64,000 nucleotides of DNA from Branchiostoma floridae. Taxonomy: Eukaryota > Chordata > Leptocardii > Amphioxiformes > Branchiostomatidae. Positions within the stretch are counted from its first letter, which is position 1, and each line of letters begins with the position of its first letter. The stretch covers positions 12,841,876 through 12,905,875 of the forward strand of contig NC_049986.1 in assembly GCF_000003815.2 (NCBI RefSeq). Reading direction: 5' to 3'. The notes under the pieces are model-generated. The model was given only the letters and a program-made list of their open reading frames with translations. It did no database searches and was not told the origin of the DNA. Made by a program: the position numbers and the translations under genes. Shown in pieces: positions 47,281 through 64,000 of the stretch.

Positions 47281-47421
47281 CAGCTGGTAATAATTTTTCT
47301 GCAGTTTCTGCAGCCACTCCAGCTCAAACTGCACTTTTTTCAAACATCAATTTCATATGTGTGTGTACGTGTGTGTGTCTATGGAAAATTTCTGACATGT
47401 TTATGCATGTATGGTTGTTAG

Positions 47422-47855
47422 TAGGGCTGGGTACCGGTACAGAAAATTCAGGTCCAGGTCCGGTTCAGGTCCAAAGGATCAGGTCCAGGTCCGGACCTGA
47501 ACCTGGACCTGATGCAGTATGACTCATACCAATGGTACATTTCACTACATAGAAATCTGTTTGGTGGAGTATTAGACTTACACTGGCGTTTTAAAATCCT
47601 ACAACGCTAACTAACCTGTACGATTGGCTGTAAAACTTGGTAGAATGATTACTATTAGCTCTACTCTACTTCACTCTTGTTATTTTCTTCCACCTGCAAG
47701 CGCCAAAACGTATGAATGCCTGATAAAATAATCTGTTAATTTTCTAATCGGTCCAACATCCGGTCCACCTAATTTTTTCAGGTCCGGTTTTTCTGGACCG
47801 GTCCAATAAGAAAAAACGGTTTTGTACCGGTACGCTGTATCTATACCCAGCCCTA
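47422..47855 (-). mobile_element. hAT-type MITE copy 2 (434 bp, inverted relative to copy 1)
   Basis: The ends are TAGGGCTGGGTACCGGTAC and ATACCCAGCCCTA, with a perfect 8-bp duplication GTTGTTAG (47414-47421, 47856-47863). The sequence runs as the reverse complement of 38273-38705 with few differences, which suggests recent activity. Confidence 0.87.
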
Positions 47856-49128
47856 GTTGTTAGGTATGTGAATTCCTAAATTGATTGGTGTAGTTAGTGG
47901 GAGGCAGGTCAGGGAAAGGCCAAGGGCTTTCAATGATTTTACCATGTTATGTCATGATACATAGAGTTGTTGTTGTGCCCTCCTCCAGCCTTGACAACTG
48001 TTAGCCCCCAACTGTAGCTCTAATACATGTTTGTTTGCAGAATGCATGTTATCAACCTTGGAAAGGTTAATGAGGAAACAGCTTTAGGGGTATGGGTATG
48101 TTATTATCATATTGCATTGTATTGTTTTATTACTTTCATACGGATTGTAGATATGAAAAGTTAGGACATACATGTCACATGTATTATATATTTGTACTGG
48201 TCTGTTTAAGTATCCACATTTCCCATACTTGTACATGATTGTTTGTAACTCTATAATCAAATATTTATCTGGTGGACAGTGGTGAAAATTTTGTTGTACA
48301 TTTTTAGTAGAGTTCTATAATTTTTTTTTGACAGTCTTTTCACACCAATATCATTTCGTGATCATTATCGCTGGAATTTAGCAATTGGCTCCATTTGTTA
48401 TACCGTTCAAATTAGGACCTAAATATTTGCTACATGGGTAAAAATATAGGGTAATAGGAGGCCTACAAAACCTAGTTAACCAAAGTGCCTGGGGAATGGC
48501 ATGGTCTACTAACCGTTCTAATTGTCTGACTTGCAGTTCATTCCACACAAGCCTAATCTACCTTGTGCTTTTACTACACATAGTGTAAAATACGTACTTG
48601 TAGTGTGAAACACAATAACGAAGAAAGGAGGACTGACATAACAACAATGACATGACAATGATAGTATACTCATGAGTCATATGGCATGTCTGACAAAGAA
48701 ATCTCCTAGTGACTCTGTTGGGTACTGCAGTGTCGTTGGGTACTGTAGCATGACCACCTATTGTTGCTTTGTCTGCTAGTCTTGTCCCATGGGATATGGT
48801 CTTGCCATCAGTCTCAAGTCAGAATTATTGAATGTAGAGAGGGCCCAGGTGGGCCACCTTACAATTCCAATAACTTCTAATTAAGACAAAACTGCCAATC
48901 ACTGCACTTGTAGGCAATTGAAGGAATAGTCAAGAAAGTCGTCCTTGGTTTGATTAAAAAGAAAGTTATTAAGGGTGAAAGAACAATTACACATAGCAGT
49001 GTTCCATGGCTATAAAATGTATAATGGGATGAGAGATGGCATTGATCTGCCATCCTTCATGATACCAAGCAGACTATCCTGAATTTACAACTTGATTGCT
49101 GCCTTTGTAGGTCAATCCTCTGCCATGT

Positions 49129-49144
49129 AGCCTCTACCAGGCTA
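49129..49144. mobile_element. 16-bp remnant of the foldback family, with 9-bp target duplication
   Basis: AGCCTCTACCAGGCTA sits between two exact copies of CTGCCATGT (49120-49128, 49145-49153). The insert consists of little more than the two terminal tips (AGCCT and AGGCTA) of the foldback family at 24014, 26704 and 33614. Confidence 0.6.
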
Positions 49145-49640
49145 CTGCCATGTACTTTGTAATCATTTGGCTTGAGTTGAATGAAGGAGTCACATAGCTT
49201 GTGACCCATTTTGACTTTTAAAGTTTTATAAGTAGCAAGGTCCATACCATCAATAAATGAAGTTGTTTTTGAAAAAAAATTGTCATCATCTTAAAAGACA
49301 ATCATGGTACATTTTTGTATCACATGCCACTCTCTCACTCTTATCACATGCCACATTTGGGACAAATGTCTCAATTGTATGGCATAGGGCTTTGAAAGAA
49401 GGGAAAGTCTGGAATCTGATCTGCATTCGATCCACGTACTTCTTGTGTTTGGATATTTTTGTTACAATATCATGGCTGAACAGATTCGGAATTGGTAGCA
49501 GGCACCCAGCCAGTAGCATGCTGTAGTATATAGGAGACCAATGTTCGTAGCTTACCGAAAGTTGAACAAAATAAATGTAATACAGAAAACATGTACATAT
49601 AGAAAATGAATGTGTGCTGTTTGTCACTTTGTAGACATGA

Positions 49641-49735
49641 AAAATTGATAACTCAAGAAGCTGTGGTTGTGGATGGGTCTTTATGATATTTGGTGTGTGG
49701 TACAGGTAGGGAAAACGTTACCGGGAAAGCAAAGG
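49641..49735 (+). repeat. Interspersed repeat, AACTCAAGAAGC family
   Basis: ATAACTCAAGAAGCTGTGG, then GATATTTGGTGTGTGG and GGTAGGGAAAAC, align with the minus strand of 44083-44365 and weakly with 56560-56650. Confidence 0.5.
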
Positions 49736-52559
49736 GCCAAGTTTGAAAATGGGCCAGCTAGCAGCTTCCTATGCTACTGCAGCAAAACTTCTGCTTTTGG
49801 TTTTTCATTGATAATGTCAACTCCAACAGGTATATGAGTTGCAGATGATTTAACATTGTAGTACAGGCATAATATTCCTGTCTTATGACTTTGACTTTAT
49901 TCAGTCATTTTAAATTTTCCTGTCTTATAGCAGGAAAATTAACAAGCTCTGAATGAAAATTTTTGTACCATTATGAACGGTTTTCTGTTGATCATCATGC
50001 AATTTTAGGGGTTAGGTTCATGTTTGCATTTCAGCGATCCCCTTCAGTGTGCGAGGCAAAAATATGCTTGACTATTGGGCGAAATAAAATTTGATGATGT
50101 TGTTGTGATCAACAGATATGGCGGAAGCTTGTCGACTGCGTGACGCGTTTAATTGTGATTGGAGGACCTTGTACAAGTGTGTAGCTGCACTAAATGTATA
50201 TATAAACGATGCACGTCTAGTCTAATAATACATTGTACATATTTCACAACCCACCAGCCTAACATTGAAGTAACCTTGGTGGAGGAAGTACATTACCGCT
50301 GCTGAAAGATCGACAGGAAATACGTTGGGGTCTGCAATTTCCACTGTGGACCACACATACAGAATATTGATCATGACTAGCTTTATGTCAGGTCTGGCAT
50401 GGCTGATTGAACTTGTACGTGTTCTGCATCATGAGACAGTTCTTTTGCTAAGTTTGTAGTGCAATGGTCAAAGGAACTCTTTATGTGTTTTTTTCCAAAA
50501 GTATGCTCAGTAGAAATATTCAAGTAACTAGATGTATGAAAAAAAGTTCAGGTTGTGTAGAAAGTTTGACAATGTTAGATGTGTGTTTGTCTCTGTAATT
50601 TTTTACTCTCAAAAATCAACCACGCTTCCAGATAGTCAGTGTTATGTACTGTAACATTTGTCCATAAATAAAAAGGATAATTTGTTGAATTACAAATATT
50701 TAATTAAAAGCATTGTGATGTATCTGATTTTTTTTCATTTTCTACCTTGTGTAAATTTAATTAATTTTTGTGGATAAGAGTTTGTGCTTTAAAACAATAT
50801 TGTAGGACAAAAAGTCATATTCACAGGGTTGTTAGGTTGCAGTGGAAAGGCACTTCAGTAATCTTGAAAATATAACGGCCAAGATTTGCAGTTTTCTTGA
50901 AACTTCATAGCATGACATGTTTTATACCTGTGCAGAGATTGCTAATGTGCTTAAATGTTATGTTTAGTACAGATTACTGAAGTGAAATATTTCACTCACA
51001 GAGATTTACATGTACATTATGTAACCTGCAGGTCGGGAACCCCTACTCATGTTCTATATATGTAAGTAGGCCAAGGGTTGAATAAGGTAACCCAGCAAGC
51101 ATGACCTGACCTGACCTCCCATCCCCACAGTAGGGAATCCTGCAGGCTAGAAATGTGCATAATGACCAGGCAGGAATTCCCCCTGGAAGTGTGATGTGTT
51201 GGTATTTTAATTTGAAAAGAAAGACTCCAAGATGTTGACCAACATATCTTTTATACCAGAAGCTAAAGGTTGCTAATTACATGTTTCATAAAATAATTCA
51301 TGGGTAGCATGATCAACCATTCTTGGATGAAAATCCTATACTCAAAATTTCAATGAAAATCTTAGCATCATTCTACCTTTCTGGGAGAATCCCTTTTTTG
51401 TGATACTGGATCTCTTAAATTACAAATACAATAAGCCGATGTCACCTACATACTTCTGTATTCTCAACCCCTGGCAAGCTCGTGATATTTATTGTCTTGC
51501 GCTTAGCTTGAGTGAGAATATTCAATAGCTAAATGAAAGATTGATATCATTTTATGCAAGTCTTATTGTTGGAAATGGGTATGTGTATACTTCATATATT
51601 TTATGTCGTATCATCTTTGACATGCATCATACAATTTTTGCAGGGTGAGAAGTTGCTCAGTAACTCGCTCCTAAAATGTAGCTAACTTTGACAAGTTACA
51701 TTAAAGCCATTGGGCCCATTTATGGCACTGGAAAATGAAATATTGTAGCCATGGGAGACATTTCAGCAAAACGGATTTGATTTCATCATCCATGTGTCCT
51801 ATTTATGTTTCACATAAAGTTCAACAAGCCCATATATTTCCCTAGCTTGTTTCTGTGATATGAATGACATGTAATTGGGGACTTAAAGATAAAATACAAC
51901 ACCTTTCATATGCTGTTATGTCTCCATTTATGTTCATTGAAGCATGTCATTCCATTGTCCGAAGATGAAAAATGAGACAGATATCATCTTTATCTACACG
52001 GCATTCAGGTGTGGCAGGTGTTTGATAGTGGGTCTGATAAGGTAGTTACACGGAATTTGGCATCTTTTGTTCAGGCATCAGTTTTTTGTCTTGGCTGGTT
52101 TATTGCTGTTTTGATTGTAATGATACGGTATTGCACCCTGTGAAATATGCAGTTGGCAATGCACAAAAGTCATATGTTTCCTTGAAGCCCATATTGTATA
52201 TCTATGAAAAAGCAGACTTAGCAAAACATTATCTTTGTAAGGCTGAAAAGGTTGTGAATTTGTGTGATGCTAAGATACTTAATATCATTAGGGTAACCAT
52301 TGATTGTACACAGGACTACATACACAAGTGGTATTGTGTTGGTCTCTAGTACCTGGTAAGACTTCATCTTTGTTTGTAACACTAATTGTGCAGAATCTGA
52401 TAAAGCCTAGGATCAAAAGTGGCTTGGTGGTGTCAGTAGGACAAGGACATCCAATTTCTGTGACATGCCCTAAATACTTGGTCCTTGTCTGTCAGAGTGG
52501 AAAGGCACAAGCAGGGGAGGGGCCGAGGTGTGAGCGAGTACCCAACCTTTGTAGCCCTG

Positions 52560-52921
52560 CTAAAACCTGAACCTTGAGATTTGGACCCACGGCGTCCACA
52601 GTGTGAGCTGTGTATGGTTTGTCAACACTGATTCCAATCTTACATTCCTCCCTCTCCCGGCGCACTTATTCAACGATACAGCTACGTCCTTGCTTGATTT
52701 GTAGCCAAAGTAAATAAAGTGTCCAACAAGTCCCAGTCCGCCCCTTCCCCTTTGTAATTCTTTGTGAAGACGCAAACGGAAGTGCAATGGCAGGGAGTAA
52801 GTGTTTGGGGTGACAGCATGGTGACAACGTGGCCGACACACAGAAGAGTTTGTCTCCCAACCACAAGGCTGTCTGCAGGAGAGTTATCAGTTGTGTGTTT
52901 GTTGGAGGAGTTTACTGCAGC
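52560..52921 (+). promoter_or_regulatory. RXR: Candidate RXR proximal promoter and 5'UTR
   Basis: This stretch just upstream of the RXR ATG has more CpG than its surroundings. It has a GC-box-like CCGCCCCTTCCCC (52738-52750) and an ETS-like ACGGAAGTG (52776-52784), with no clear TATA box. Two upstream ATGs (52787 and 52818) precede the main start; the first makes a nine-codon frame ending at TGA 52811-52813. The transcription start is not determined. Confidence 0.4.
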
Positions 52922-62864
<9,943 letters not shown>

Positions 62865-64000
62865 GTAAGTGGAATATCTACTCTTTACATGCTCACTTAA
62901 TGTTAAGGTAAACCTTACTTACTTTAAAGCATGACAAATGCTGTTAGTTTGCTATGACTAACAAGTGTGGACAAGGATTTTTTTAGAGGAAAAATACATT
63001 CTGGTCTCTAGCTTGCCTTTTCATTTAGTCCCAAAAATTTCTATTAAAAAGGTCAAGGGATTGTGAAGACTTAATTTTTCACCAATTTACAGAAAAAGCA
63101 AACATTGATGATTCTTGAGACCAAAGATAAAGTAAAACACAAACTACTTGATCATTTGCATGACTTTTCTGCGACCCTTTTCAAAATGCACATCCCAGAA
63201 ATGTTTCCAATCCATTTTCTTGACAGTTTAGGCATGCTCTGTCAAAATATTTCTGTGATTCAGATGATAAGAGACTATATGTCTATGGCAGCTTTCATCA
63301 TGCATACAGTGCTAGATGTTCAGCAGACTGTGGTACTTAATAATGGAGTTAAATAACAGAATATAATGTATGAAGAAGAAAATCTATTATCACAATATTC
63401 ATTGCCCATTTGTGCTTTGACTGATATGGAAAAATCCAATCAAAATCCTAAGTACGAAGACAAATTGAATAAAAGTCATTGTGTCATTTGTAAAGACATT
63501 TGTATGCAAATTGTATGATTGGGCACTAGGAGCTTGCCATGAATGTCATTGAAACCATTGTATGTTATATGGCAAATTGATCCAACCCTCCTTTATTGTG
63601 TAAACAATACAAAACTGGGACATGTACACAACAAGGAGAAGGTCAGCAAGATATCCTTGTAACTGTTACTGTTTATGTCTGGCACTTTTGTTGGGTTAGA
63701 TTCACAATGTCCTATTTACATGTATATGTTGAATATGAATGACTTATTAATGACTGATGGCCATCAGTTGGCATCAAATCAGTTGATGTTATCCTACTCC
63801 CATTCTGGCCACATTTACTAAAGTAGTGCCAACAAAAGTTAGATAGAAATGTCCACCATTGTTAAAAGCTCACATTATCAAGTAGCTGACTCCACATTAG
63901 ATGTATTGTTGTAGATGTCGTTGTAAGTTCAGGGGAATAAGGGTTAGCACATCAGATATACAATGTAGATAATACTATACTGGGAGAGCCAAACCTATGC
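62865..64000. other. RXR intron 5 (partial)
   Basis: AT-rich sequence up to the window edge. I found no ligand-binding-domain exon in it. Confidence 0.7.

Larger units (their letters stand above)
38714..47413. other. Large intergenic region, largely featureless
   Basis: 8.7 kb of AT-rich sequence. The one interspersed repeat I can support is at 44083-44365. Poly-T and poly-C tracts lie near 40364, 41038 and 44791. No open frame shows homology or splice structure. Confidence 0.55.
47864..52559. other. Intergenic region upstream of RXR
   Basis: AT-rich. It holds a 16-bp transposon remnant at 49129-49144 and an interspersed repeat at 49641-49735. No coding exon is supported. Non-coding RXR 5' exons or enhancers could lie here but leave no sign I can read. 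Confidence 0.55.

Overview
The window is animal (eukaryotic) DNA with multi-exon genes, GT-AG introns, long AT-rich non-coding stretches and many small DNA transposons. It most likely comes from a cephalochordate (amphioxus, Branchiostoma). The RXR hinge and A/B region read as amphioxus-like, and there is one F-BAR gene of the type from which vertebrates have three paralogues. The species assignment is inference from family recognition, not a search.

Layout. (1) 569-15248, minus strand: the 5' part of a Toca/CIP4/FBP17-family F-BAR gene, seven coding exons giving residues 1-261, continuing off the left edge. Its start is MSWGKELW at 15248, next to an E2F-like promoter site. (2) 17386-20440 and 23185-26512, minus strand: two tandem four-exon UDP-glycosyltransferase (UGT) genes with identical intron phases. 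The downstream copy (UGT-B) is intact at 538 aa. The other (UGT-A) has an in-frame TGA in exon 1 and is called a pseudogene or null allele. Both have a near-perfect HNF1-type palindrome and a GATA motif about 0.35-0.4 kb upstream. (3) 26.9-52.5 kb: a gene-poor interval holding mobile-element relics and one CpG-rich block at about 31.9-32.85 kb. (4) 52922 to the right edge, plus strand: the retinoid X receptor (RXR) gene. First coding exon, A/B region, both zinc fingers and hinge are present (residues 1-286); the ligand-binding domain lies beyond the window.

Mobile DNA. I found a PIF/Harbinger element with a decayed transposase, a Harbinger MITE, three copies of one hAT MITE (two with perfect 8-bp target duplications), two CAG-ended elements with 5-bp duplications, a foldback family with 9-10 bp duplications including a 16-bp remnant, and two nested elements in RXR intron 1 whose hairpin surrounds an assembly gap.

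The genes do not form an operon or an obvious pathway. The notable relationship is linkage: human RXR and CIP4/FBP17 paralogues lie on the chromosomes of the MHC paralogon, so this window may preserve an ancestral proto-MHC neighbourhood into which UGTs have expanded.
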